Source: an uncultured Saprospiraceae bacterium (GTDB taxonomy: Bacteria > Bacteroidota > Bacteroidia > Chitinophagales > Saprospiraceae). Taken from it: 40,738 nucleotides of DNA. The number at the start of each line of letters is the position of its first letter. Positions within the stretch are counted from its first letter, which is position 1. Location: contig CAKZUK010000164.1 in the NCBI GenBank assembly GCA_937921775.1, positions 1 through 40,738 of the forward strand, written 5' to 3'. A program made the position numbers and the translations under genes. Under the pieces are notes generated by a model. That model had not been told where the DNA came from. It was given only the letters and a program-made list of their open reading frames with translations, and did no database searches. Below, piece after piece: positions 1 to 8,414 of this stretch.

Positions 1-141
1 ATAAAAGAGGAAATAAAGAAAAAGCAAGAGAAAGAAATGGCTGCGAGACAAGCTGAAATTGAAAGAAAGATGAAGGCAGTGAAGGAGGAAAAAATTAGCT
101 CCGAATCTGGCGGTGGCGGTGGTTTTGTTATTTTTAATTAA
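1..141 (+). CDS. C-terminal tail of a probable periplasmic efflux adaptor (HlyD/MacA type), partial
   Basis: An open frame runs from the first base to a TAA at 139-141 and gives 46 residues of a protein that starts outside the window. The visible tail is a highly charged Lys/Glu-rich stretch of probable helix or coiled coil, then a short poly-Gly run and the ending FVIFN. No catalytic motif is visible, so identity comes only from context: the next two genes are a MacB-type permease and a TolC-type channel, and in Bacteroidota this order is usually led by a membrane-fusion adaptor of the HlyD/MacA family. The gap to the permease is 115 bp. The adaptor call is inference. The frame itself is likely real, given the stop position and charged codon pattern. 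Confidence 0.5.
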   Translation: MKEEIKKKQEKEMAARQAEIERKMKAVKEEKISSESGGGGGFVIFN

Positions 142-170
142 GGAAAGGAGAGCTGTCAGGTCGTACGTAA

Positions 171-187
171 AAGGAGGTGAATCCTCC
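171..187 (+). other. Perfect Shine-Dalgarno-like sequence folded in a short hairpin
   Basis: AAGGAGGTGA at 171-180 is a full complement to the usual bacterial 16S 3' end. Its GGAGG (173-177) can pair with CCTCC (183-187). No start codon lies at a usable distance; the permease ATG is about 77 bp downstream. It is probably an incidental or structural hairpin in the adaptor-permease spacer rather than a working ribosome-binding site. Confidence 0.3.
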
Positions 188-256
188 CCTGCGTTTACTT
201 GATATTTCATACCTAACATCAGACTTCAATCCACCAGATACCCAAAAAAAACAATC

Positions 257-1588
257 ATGTTAAAACGCATCTTATTCAATTTTCAACTAGCACTTGAGGG
301 AGTGTTTGCGAATAAACTTCGTGCCTTTCTTACCGCACTGGGAATCATCTTTGGTGTGGCTGCCGTAATCGCTATGTTGGCAATCGGTACTGGCGCCCGT
401 CAGTCGATCATGGATCAGATGAAGCTTATTGGGTCCAATAATATTGTTATTAAGTCGGTTGTCTTAGACGAAGATGATCAACAACAGGGCAGTGGTGGAC
501 AAAATCAAAATAGCGGTTCAAGCGCACCATGGTCCAAAGGCCTTTCCCTAAAAGACGTAACGGCGCTAAAAGAAGTCATCCCAGGAATAGATGAAGTTAG
601 CCCTGAAATTGAACTTAAAACAACCATTATACAATCTGGAAAACTGGAAAAAGGACGGGTTATTGGTACGATGAATTCTTTCTTCGACCTAAACAGTCTC
701 AAGCTGGAGAGTGGCAACTTCTTTCATGATCGGCACATGGAAGGTGGCCGTCCCGTTTGTGTTATTGGAAAAGGAATCCAAACGAAATTTTTTAATCTAC
801 AAGACCCAGTTGGCCAGAAAATAAAATGTGGCAACAATTGGCTGACCATTATTGGTGTACTTGAAAAGCGAATTGCGAGTAAAGAAAGCCTCGAAAATTT
901 GGGTATCCGCGATTATAATTCAGATATCTATGTTCCTATTTCTACCGCACTACTTCGTTTTAAAAATAGAGCTCATTTTGGTAAAAAGGATTTGAAACGT
1001 GGCGACGATGATGAGGTAGATGCGGACGAAGCGAACTATCATCAATTGGATCGAGTCGTTATGCAAGTGAGTGACTCTAAAGAGTTGCAAGCTAGTGCGG
1101 ATTTACTAGCAAGAGTCCTAAAGCGAAGGCACGGAAATATAATTGATTATGAAATTGAAATACCTGAATTGCTACTACAGCAACAACAAAAAACACAAGA
1201 TACCTTTAACTGGGTACTCGCAGTGATTGCAGGAATTTCTCTCCTAGTTGGTGGTATTGGTATCATGAATATTATGTTGGCCTCTGTACTGGAGCGAATC
1301 AAAGAGATTGGTATTCGACGGTCCTTGGGAGCTACACGAATTGATATTATTTATCAGTTTTTATTTGAAGCTATATTTATTAGTTTGGTTGGTGGATTTA
1401 TTGGAGTAATCCTCGGTGTAAGCGCCGCTCATTTCATTTCTGCGAAAGCAGAGATACCTACGATCGTGTCTAATTGGTCTATCCTTTTATCTTTTGGAGT
1501 TGCTGCCTCAGTTGGTTTAGTTTTCGGTTTGTTTCCAGCACAAAAAGCTGCAATCCAAGATCCAATTAAAGCATTGCGCTCCGATTAA
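257..1588 (+). CDS. MacB-type ABC transporter permease (MacB_PCD + FtsX)
   Basis: This 443-aa inner-membrane permease belongs to the MacB/FtsX class of tripartite export systems. The N-terminus has the typical positively charged lead and first TM segment (about residues 18-42, with RAFLTALGIIFGVAAVIAML). A periplasmic MacB_PCD core follows (about 45-290), then three C-terminal TM segments of the FtsX domain (about 318-435), with the family's EIGIRRSLGAT motif after TM2. Full-length MacB also carries an N-terminal ATPase; here it is absent, so the ATPase must be a separate subunit, presumably upstream of the window. The periplasmic core has acidic inserts (a DDDEVDADE stretch). ATG at 257 is the natural start because the TM segment follows at once. 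Gene order suggests co-transcription with the adaptor tail and the TolC gene. The substrate cannot be read from the sequence. Confidence 0.9.
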   Translation: MLKRILFNFQLALEGVFANKLRAFLTALGIIFGVAAVIAMLAIGTGARQSIMDQMKLIGSNNIVIKSVVLDEDDQQQGSGGQNQNSGSSAPWSKGLSLKDVTALKEVIPGIDEVSPEIELKTTIIQSGKLEKGRVIGTMNSFFDLNSLKLESGNFFHDRHMEGGRPVCVIGKGIQTKFFNLQDPVGQKIKCGNNWLTIIGVLEKRIASKESLENLGIRDYNSDIYVPISTALLRFKNRAHFGKKDLKRGDDDEVDADEANYHQLDRVVMQVSDSKELQASADLLARVLKRRHGNIIDYEIEIPELLLQQQQKTQDTFNWVLAVIAGISLLVGGIGIMNIMLASVLERIKEIGIRRSLGATRIDIIYQFLFEAIFISLVGGFIGVILGVSAAHFISAKAEIPTIVSNWSILLSFGVAASVGLVFGLFPAQKAAIQDPIKALRSD

Positions 1589-1634
1589 AAAAAAAACGGT
1601 ATTGCACCACCTTAGAGGAGATTCAAATTCTAAT

Positions 1635-1654
1635 CCTGCCTAGCGTCAGACAGG
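1635..1654. repeat. Short palindromic repeat between permease and TolC gene
   Basis: CCTGCCT at 1635-1641 and AGACAGG at 1648-1654 form an imperfect 7-bp stem. The element is bracketed by two direct copies of ATTCTAAT (1627-1634 and 1660-1667). A longer relative with the same two ends lies after dnaA at 32274-32303, so this looks like a dispersed intergenic repeat family rather than a terminator. Confidence 0.45.
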
Positions 1655-1679
1655 TTCACATTCTAATTCATAAGATACC

Positions 1680-3158
1680 ATGCGAAGTTTGAAAATTATT
1701 ACCTTTATTATTAGTCTTTTTTGCTTTGTCAGTGAAAGCATGGCACAAGAAGTGATGAAGGTAAGTCTTGACGATATTATTGCGCTTGCGCAAAAACAAG
1801 CTCCTTCAGTACAGTTGGCAAAAACGAAATTGAGCAATAACTATTGGCGTTACCAGTCCACGCTAGCCAACTACAAACCACAAATGGTATTGGATGGACA
1901 AATTCCAAATTTACAACGATCTAGTTTTCAAACGACCTTACCTACCGGTCAACAAAGTTTTATCCGGCAGGCATCACTTGGTTCTTCGCTAGGCTTACAA
2001 TTGCGTCAGGATTTGGCATTGACTGGTGGTTCTGTTTTTGCAGGAACAGGTTTGTCGTATCTGCGTAACTTCGAATTGAGCGGTGTAGCTGCCTCTAATC
2101 AATTCTTTTCTGATATAATTTATGTTGGTTTAGAACAACCTATTTTTGGTTTTAACCAATTGAAATATGAAAAGGAATTAGCTCCCGTTCAATACTCAGA
2201 AGCAACTAGAGAATATGCGGAGGAAATGGAATCAATTGCGATGCAAGGAGCTGCTTTGTTTTTTGATATATTTAGTGCGCAACTAAATTTGGAAGCAACT
2301 CAAAAGAATAAAATTAATGCAGATTCGCTTTTTGAAATTTCAAAAGGCCGTTTTTCCGTTGGCCGAATTGCTGAAACAGACCTACTGCAAATTGAACTTA
2401 GCGCGATGAACGCCAATGCCAATTTAGCCTCAGCTTTATTAAATAAACAAACCAGCTCAGAAGCACTCCGTAATTTTTTAGGGATCAAAGATGTAGTCGC
2501 TTTTGATTTGACTCCTCCAACTAAATTACCTGATTATCAATTGGATAAAGAACGTGCTGTTCAACTGTCGGAAAACAATAGAAGTCAGTCCTTTGAATTT
2601 CAACGTCGCTTGCTACAAGCAGATGCGCAGATGGCTCGAGCCAAAGCTGAAACTGGAATTCAGGCAAACTTATTTGCCCGCTTTGGTTTGTCGAGAAATG
2701 CAGCAAGTACTGTTACTCAAGCCTACAAATCTCCTACAGATGATGAGCAAATCAACCTAGGTATCCAAATTCCAATCGCAGATTGGGGGAAATCAAAAGC
2801 CCGACTCCAAATTGCCGAATCAGACCGTAATCTCGAACAACTCAACATCGAACAGGAACGCATCAACATAGAACAAGAAGTTCGCCTAAAAGTACAACAG
2901 TTTGACCTCGTCCGACAACAAGTAGCACTAGCGCTACGCGCTTACGAAGTTTCACAAAAAAGAGAAGACATCACCAGAAAAAGATATCTGATTGGCAAAG
3001 TAGATGTCACTGAGCTTAACCTAGCACTTCGTGCAATGGATGAAGGCCGTAGATCTTACATTGCTGCTTTGCAGAATTTTTGGTTGGCTCATTATGAGAT
3101 GCGAGGTCTTACACTTTTTGATTTTGTGAATGAACGATCGCTAGTGAAGAGTGACTAA
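1680..3158 (+). CDS. TolC-family outer-membrane efflux channel
   Basis: This 492-aa protein has a Sec signal peptide (residues 1-22, with probable cleavage at SMA|QE). It then has the two tandem OEP repeats typical of TolC-like channels: roughly 25-265 and 285-475. Each is rich in long amphipathic helices with the family's repeated Leu/Ala/Gln pattern (for example YEKELAPVQYSEATREYAEE and the NIEQERINIEQEVRLKVQQ helix). It would form the outer-membrane and periplasmic tunnel of the export system whose permease lies 91 bp upstream. The length is normal for the family. The spacer contains a palindromic repeat but no convincing terminator, so one operon is likely. Its stop codon overlaps the start of the next gene by 8 bp. 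Confidence 0.9.
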   Translation: MRSLKIITFIISLFCFVSESMAQEVMKVSLDDIIALAQKQAPSVQLAKTKLSNNYWRYQSTLANYKPQMVLDGQIPNLQRSSFQTTLPTGQQSFIRQASLGSSLGLQLRQDLALTGGSVFAGTGLSYLRNFELSGVAASNQFFSDIIYVGLEQPIFGFNQLKYEKELAPVQYSEATREYAEEMESIAMQGAALFFDIFSAQLNLEATQKNKINADSLFEISKGRFSVGRIAETDLLQIELSAMNANANLASALLNKQTSSEALRNFLGIKDVVAFDLTPPTKLPDYQLDKERAVQLSENNRSQSFEFQRRLLQADAQMARAKAETGIQANLFARFGLSRNAASTVTQAYKSPTDDEQINLGIQIPIADWGKSKARLQIAESDRNLEQLNIEQERINIEQEVRLKVQQFDLVRQQVALALRAYEVSQKREDITRKRYLIGKVDVTELNLALRAMDEGRRSYIAALQNFWLAHYEMRGLTLFDFVNERSLVKSD

Positions 3159-3549
3159 TCGTTACTCAGCTTCTCCTTGCTATGGCTCATGCCCAGCTTT
3201 TCAATTAGAAATAAAATCGAATGGAAATATTAAATTCCAAGGGAGGATTTATAGTAAACAAAAAGGTGATTTTATAGGAGTAATCGAAGCGGATGATTTA
3301 GCGCTGATTGCCAAGCATGTTGACTTAATTGATTGGAAAAAGTTAAAGCGAAAATATTGGGAAGACGTAAGTGATAGTCAGTATTTCAATATTGAGATGG
3401 AAGATAGTAAAGGTAAAAAGTATATGCTGACTACGAATTCACCTAAACTAAAAGCAATTAACATACTGATGTTTCATGCTTTTAGGATTGTTGAAAATAG
3501 TGCTTTAGAAAATGCTGAGTCTGACCTGAAATTTTCAACTGGTGGTTAG
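3151..3549 (+). CDS. DUF6438-like small protein without a signal peptide
   Basis: This 132-aa protein opens directly with the SPCYGSCPAFQLEI motif that resembles the DUF6438 family of Bacteroidota (a CxGxCPxY/F motif followed by a beta-rich domain with a 'NGNIKFQGRIY' strand pair). Family members usually carry a secretion or lipoprotein signal ahead of this motif; here there is none. The only available start is a GTG at 3151 that overlaps the end of the TolC gene, because an in-frame stop lies at 3145-3147. Translational coupling to TolC is therefore likely. Alternatively, the gene is a 5'-truncated remnant. The rest looks intact, with an acidic/basic surface-like composition and no TM segment. 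The biochemical role of the family is not known to me. Confidence 0.65.
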   Translation: MTNRYSASPCYGSCPAFQLEIKSNGNIKFQGRIYSKQKGDFIGVIEADDLALIAKHVDLIDWKKLKRKYWEDVSDSQYFNIEMEDSKGKKYMLTTNSPKLKAINILMFHAFRIVENSALENAESDLKFSTGG

Positions 3550-3559
3550 CGAGACTATA

Positions 3560-3592
3560 CTTCGGCTACGCCCAGTACGAGCGTAGCCGAAG
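3560..3592. terminator. Bidirectional hairpin between convergent genes
   Basis: A perfect 12-bp stem (3560-3571 with 3581-3592) closes a 9-nt loop. It sits between the end of the plus-strand efflux operon (3549) and the end of the first giant minus-strand gene (3604). There is no long T-run, so the terminator role is inferred from position and stem strength. Confidence 0.65.
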
Positions 3593-3603
3593 ATAAGCCA
3601 ACT

Positions 3604-6600
3604 TTACCGCATCAAAGTAACATCCCCTTGGTAAGTCTTCACATCACCGTCAATAAACTCTATCTCCGCAATGAAAATCAAGACCTGTGGATTCAAAAAT
3701 TTACCATCCAATTTTCCATCATAACCATAAGTAGGATTGTTTGGCGGGAAATTAATATCCTCATAAAGTAACTCACCCCAGCGGTCAAAAACTCGGAGGT
3801 AATTGACTTTAACAACAGATAGATCAGTGTTGATGAAAAAACGATCATTGGAGCCATCTCCATTTGGAGAAAAGGCATTGGGAATAAATACGTTTTTAGG
3901 TTTTGCAACAAATACCGTCATTGTATCTCGTAGGGTACAACCTGTAATTGTGTCTTCAACGGTCAAGGCATAAGTCGTCGTATAATAAGGACCTGCCCAA
4001 GGTTGAATGCAATCAATACAACTCAAAGAATCATATGGCGTCCATTCAATTACCTGATTAAATGTGGTCGGTTCTAGTGCACCATCAATTTTGGAACTAT
4101 CACCTAGGTTTATGTACTGATCAGGACCTGCTTCAATCACGATTGATGGCGGTTCATAAATATCAATGGTTTGGCTCGTTGTACAACCATTCTCATCTTG
4201 AACAATGACCTCGTAAGCTCCTCCAGGAATATCGCGCAATATTGGTTCCTCCGCTAATTCTTCACCCGCAAAGCCATATAGATAAGGAGAAATACCTCCA
4301 GCTACATTCCCAATTGTAATCCAACCATCTGAATCACCGGGACACTCCACATCTTCTTTTGAAAACTCATAAACAAGTGGTGGTGGTGAATTGACAAGGA
4401 CTGCTTCTTCATAGATACAATCCCATTCATTGGTCAATGTTACGTTATAAATTCCAGGAGAAAGGTTAGAAAGATCAGGATCAGTACTCCCATTTTCCCA
4501 TTCAAAAACAATTTGACTACCACCTGTTGCGAATAGCGTTTCAATCGCTCCATTCGTATCATCTGCACAAAGCACATCTGTAGTCTCAAATTCAACTCCA
4601 GGATTAATCGCATAATTTACAAACACATTTTCACTTGCCTCACAACCATTATTGTCTACTAGTAAAGTATAAGTACCTGTTTCAGTAACCGTAAAAAACG
4701 GATCAGTTGAACCATCTTGCCATTGATAAGTCGCACCTGGAATTGAAACACCAAAGGTAACGGTCTGACCTTCACAAACGGTCGTATCAATAAATGACAA
4801 ATCTGGAGTTGTACTAAATACTAAATCCACCTCATCTTCAGTAGGGCAATCAAAGGCATCATAAACGGTGACACTGTAGTTGCCTGAGTTGCTAATATCA
4901 ATGCTGTTGTTGGTGGAGCCAGTACTCCATTCATAAGCAACAGCGCCCAAAGTACTAGCATTTAAATTAAAACTAGGTACATCGCAAAAGGTATTAAAGT
5001 TGCCTAACTCTAGCGGTAACGACTGAATTGTGTTGACGTTAATTTGGTCTTCATCTGTGCAGCCCAAAACATCAACAATGACAGAATAAACACCGGGCTG
5101 ATCTGTCGGATAGGTAGAGCCGCCCGAACCATCTTGCCAAGTGTAGGTCGCACCGGGAGTAGTTGCATCTAGTATGGTTTGATCCCCTTCACAAATAGTA
5201 ATATCTGGTCCCAGATCAACTTCAGGGGTAGGAGCAAAGATCAATGAAATGGTATCCGTGGCCAAGCAACCGACTGAATCAGTAAGTTGCACCCAATAAT
5301 CACCTGTTTGATCAGCTACAATAGTTGAACCAGTAGAACCATCTTGCCAGATATATTCTGTGGCAAAAGGACTGGAGGCGTCAATCGTATAAGTTAGAAT
5401 ATCACATATGGATTGATCCATGCCGAGGTCTACGGCAATGGCTGTGGTAGAACCAACATCAAAGGAATCTCGTCGGGTACACCCAGCAATATTAACATCT
5501 ACCCAGTAAGTACCAGTTGTAGATACCTGATAGGTTGCTCCAGTGCTTCCATCCTGCCATTCATATGTTGCGTTGGCGGTAGATACATCTAAAAACAAAT
5601 CTACATTTCCTTGGCAAAAAGCTGTATCCGTCAAGGTACTGGATCCATCAAGTACATCTATTTGCAAATAAAAAGTATCGGTACCATTGCAAGTGTTTTC
5701 GGCATCTACAACTTGAGTAACAATATAAGTTCCTGAATTTTGAAAGGTATAAGTTGGATCAAATTCTGTGCTTGTTGCGCCAGTTCCAAAATCCCAGAAG
5801 ATGCTTTCAGCGTCTTGTCCGGTATAAGTAAAGTCAACTGTAAATGGAGCACAACCACTGGTAGAGGGTTCTGCCATCGCAGTTGCCGTTACTGTTGCTA
5901 TTTCAAAATCAATTTTAAAAACACCGACATCACAAAAAGTGGATTGTGTGGTTGCCCATGCATCGGGAGTCGTATTCATAACAGAACCGGAGCAAGAACA
6001 AACCGCTTGATAGACACGACCTGCTTTGTCAAATCGACTGGTTCCACCATCTACGTGATCCGCGTCTCCGTAGTAGGTTCCAAATTGAAGACCGGTTGCA
6101 TTCGGTTCTAAAACACCGAGGTAGAAATAATCACTAAAGCCACCTTCCTGAAGGTTGTCAGGAGTCAGTGGTAGGCCATCACCCGCATAGTATCCTGAAA
6201 AATAAATTCCATTACACTTGTCAACCATAAATGCAACGGGTACAAAATCAACAGAGAAGTTGTTACCAGATCCGATTACAGTAGAATATACCAATTCATT
6301 TAAATCAGCATTAAAAGCAGCTAAATATTGATTGCTACCTAGATTGAAAAAATAGGTATTGGGAGTAACTGGTATATCACCAGTTGTTGTTCCATAAATG
6401 TGTACTTGATTGTCTTCATCAACGTCAATGAAATAACTATGCTCGTCACCTGTAGTTCCCCAAAAGGTACCTTTCTCCATAGCTGAGCCATCTGGGTTTA
6501 GTTTTACGACATAGGCATTTTCATCTCCACCTGGCCAGGTCTCTTGTACGCCACCACTAACCATCGGGAAGTCATCATCTCCTGCAAATCCGGTTACGTA

Positions 6601-8121
6601 AACACTTCCAAAATCATCAACTCGAAGACCATTACAATTATCAGGCTCACTACCTCCAAGATAGGTTGCCCAAAATAAAGTGGACAAGTCACTATTTAAT
6701 TTCATGACCACACCATCTTGATCTGGCGCACTAATCGTTTGAAAGGCATTGGGTGTTACGGGAAAGTTGTTGGAACTTGAACAAGAGGCAACATAGATAT
6801 TTCCTTGTTGGTCTAGTACAATTTCGCCTCTATAAGCATCACCATAATTGGCATTTGCAAAAGAATTATTATAACCATCTGATTGGCTTCCCCCCATGTA
6901 GGTTGAACCGATGAGTGCTGAGCCATCCGCATTAAGTTTAACAATAGCGATATCGGTGCTTCCACCAAATGCAGTTTGAACAGCATTGGTAGTGGTTGGA
7001 AAATCAGAAGAACTTGCAGTACCATAAATACAAAGTTGGCCATTGAAATCAACAATGGTACTATGTGGATAATCACTAGCACTACCACCAATATACGTTG
7101 CGTAAATTAAGTCTGTACCTGTTGGACTGTATTTGCTCATTGCCCAATCAGTTCCACCTCCACCAAAGTTTTCTTGAAAAGCTCCTGTAGTGGTAGGGTA
7201 GCCGGTACCGAAAGAAATACCACCTGCATAAATATTCCCAGAGTTATCAAAGGTTGCGGTATGACCAAAATTTGCTTCCCCATTGGTTCCCGTTAGAGTT
7301 GCTCCTATGACGGTAGGGTCAATGATTAGCGCTAAGTTGTCTTGATATCCTTCCGGAAAATTAAAACTCAATACATCTCCTGTCAAAACATATTGGCAAG
7401 CCACAACGCTTTCCTTCCCATCAATAATTTGATAAGCATAAGGTTTTAATTCTGTTACGGTTTCCACCGAAGTCTCAATAACTAGATTTCCCTCTTTTAA
7501 GTAAAGTGCATCGGCACCTTCGTACATCAATTGAATCTGACTAGCATCTGCATTTGGTGCAACAATAAAATCATATTTGAAATTTCCTTTGGAACTATAT
7601 GCGGAGAGGTCTACACCTTCATACAGGTTTTCATAATTTACCTTTCGGTAAACGGGAACATTGGAAGCCCATTTTACAGGATCATTACCAAGAAAATAAT
7701 TGTTATAGCCAGAACGCTGCCCGTGACCACTAAAAGTTGCTTCCAAAGCATCTAGAAAATGTACTTTGTAGGCATGACCAGGAACCATGTGTGCTTCTCG
7801 AATTTCAGCAGATTCTTTGATAATATCGTGCAGCTCATTGGTTTGCTCTTTTGCATAAAGCATATAAGTCAGCGTACGATCTTCAAGAAAAAGGTAGCTT
7901 AATCCCCCTAAACTACTGGCAAATTTGATATTGCTATTCCATTGATTTTGATTTTCAATGAATTGCAAGCTACCATCCGGATTAGGATTTGCTTGTTTTA
8001 GAAAGCTATCATGTTGATGATTATGAGATTGAGTTTGACTCGTTATTTCTTGTGCATTGGCAGCTAAAGAGCTGATAAACAGCATGATAAGCATGGTTAA
8101 TTTAAGGTAGGTTATTTTCAT
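3604..8121 (-). CDS. Giant T9SS surface protein 1 (DUF7948-like/SBBP/PKD/Ig/SprB, type B sorting tail)
   Basis: I place the start at the ATG at 8121, directly before a signal peptide (MKITYLKL...ANAQ), and not at the upstream start that adds 37 non-signal residues; this gives 1505 aa. Order of parts: signal 1-23; His cluster HNHQHD 33-38; DUF7948-like domain (from FIENQNQW) about 52-270; SBBP-type beta-propeller repeats about 285-740, with recurring GNIYAGG / YATYIGGS / FPTTT blades; PKD domain about 745-825 (FWDFGTG); five Ig-like repeats of about 70 residues, 835-1175, each with a W-x-x-GS core and a closing Cys; two SprB-type repeats 1176-1325; gliding-motility-associated C-terminal domain 1408-1505 (IPNAFSPNGDG, VFDRWGE). 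This is a type IX cargo exported and anchored at the cell surface, probably as an adhesin or matrix component. It is very close to the next gene, with collinear domains. Confidence 0.9.
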   Translation of the reverse strand: MKITYLKLTMLIMLFISSLAANAQEITSQTQSHNHQHDSFLKQANPNPDGSLQFIENQNQWNSNIKFASSLGGLSYLFLEDRTLTYMLYAKEQTNELHDIIKESAEIREAHMVPGHAYKVHFLDALEATFSGHGQRSGYNNYFLGNDPVKWASNVPVYRKVNYENLYEGVDLSAYSSKGNFKYDFIVAPNADASQIQLMYEGADALYLKEGNLVIETSVETVTELKPYAYQIIDGKESVVACQYVLTGDVLSFNFPEGYQDNLALIIDPTVIGATLTGTNGEANFGHTATFDNSGNIYAGGISFGTGYPTTTGAFQENFGGGGTDWAMSKYSPTGTDLIYATYIGGSASDYPHSTIVDFNGQLCIYGTASSSDFPTTTNAVQTAFGGSTDIAIVKLNADGSALIGSTYMGGSQSDGYNNSFANANYGDAYRGEIVLDQQGNIYVASCSSSNNFPVTPNAFQTISAPDQDGVVMKLNSDLSTLFWATYLGGSEPDNCNGLRVDDFGSVYVTGFAGDDDFPMVSGGVQETWPGGDENAYVVKLNPDGSAMEKGTFWGTTGDEHSYFIDVDEDNQVHIYGTTTGDIPVTPNTYFFNLGSNQYLAAFNADLNELVYSTVIGSGNNFSVDFVPVAFMVDKCNGIYFSGYYAGDGLPLTPDNLQEGGFSDYFYLGVLEPNATGLQFGTYYGDADHVDGGTSRFDKAGRVYQAVCSCSGSVMNTTPDAWATTQSTFCDVGVFKIDFEIATVTATAMAEPSTSGCAPFTVDFTYTGQDAESIFWDFGTGATSTEFDPTYTFQNSGTYIVTQVVDAENTCNGTDTFYLQIDVLDGSSTLTDTAFCQGNVDLFLDVSTANATYEWQDGSTGATYQVSTTGTYWVDVNIAGCTRRDSFDVGSTTAIAVDLGMDQSICDILTYTIDASSPFATEYIWQDGSTGSTIVADQTGDYWVQLTDSVGCLATDTISLIFAPTPEVDLGPDITICEGDQTILDATTPGATYTWQDGSGGSTYPTDQPGVYSVIVDVLGCTDEDQINVNTIQSLPLELGNFNTFCDVPSFNLNASTLGAVAYEWSTGSTNNSIDISNSGNYSVTVYDAFDCPTEDEVDLVFSTTPDLSFIDTTVCEGQTVTFGVSIPGATYQWQDGSTDPFFTVTETGTYTLLVDNNGCEASENVFVNYAINPGVEFETTDVLCADDTNGAIETLFATGGSQIVFEWENGSTDPDLSNLSPGIYNVTLTNEWDCIYEEAVLVNSPPPLVYEFSKEDVECPGDSDGWITIGNVAGGISPYLYGFAGEELAEEPILRDIPGGAYEVIVQDENGCTTSQTIDIYEPPSIVIEAGPDQYINLGDSSKIDGALEPTTFNQVIEWTPYDSLSCIDCIQPWAGPYYTTTYALTVEDTITGCTLRDTMTVFVAKPKNVFIPNAFSPNGDGSNDRFFINTDLSVVKVNYLRVFDRWGELLYEDINFPPNNPTYGYDGKLDGKFLNPQVLIFIAEIEFIDGDVKTYQGDVTLMR

Positions 8122-8340
8122 AGCAATTGAAGTTCTTAGTTTTTGAAGTAGTAAAATCCGAGTGTAGGTAAATTTACTGATTTTTAACGAGATAATCCAT
8201 CCCCAAATACCAATATGGGAAATTCTGGACAATCATATATTTTGTAAATTACCTACATAAAATACTTATGCATAATGTATCGATTTGGTTGCCTCTCATA
8301 GATTGCCAAGTTGAGATATAATACTGAATTGATGATATAG

Positions 8341-8377
8341 AAAAAGATCGGTAAACATTTCGTTTACCGATCTTTTT
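8341..8377 (-). terminator. Intrinsic terminator of the second giant surface-protein gene
   Basis: A perfect 16-bp stem (8341-8356 with 8362-8377) has a 5-nt loop and A/T-run ends. Read on the minus strand it ends in five U residues and lies 37 bp past the stop of the gene ending at 8415. It separates the transcription units of surface proteins 1 and 2. Confidence 0.85.
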
Positions 8378-8414
8378 AACTGATTATAGTCGAAGCGCAG
8401 TCCGAGCTAAACCC

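Noticed and set aside
171..257. Ribosome-binding site at AAGGAGGTGA for a hidden small gene
   Set aside because: No start codon follows within a usable distance, and no open frame of note begins there; Bacteroidota rarely use such sites.
8122..8232. N-terminal extension of surface protein 1 (37 residues) beyond the signal peptide
   Set aside because: The extension would bury the signal peptide; the same kind of extension exists for protein 2 (12945-13031) and the extensions are not related to each other. I use the starts directly before the signal peptides.
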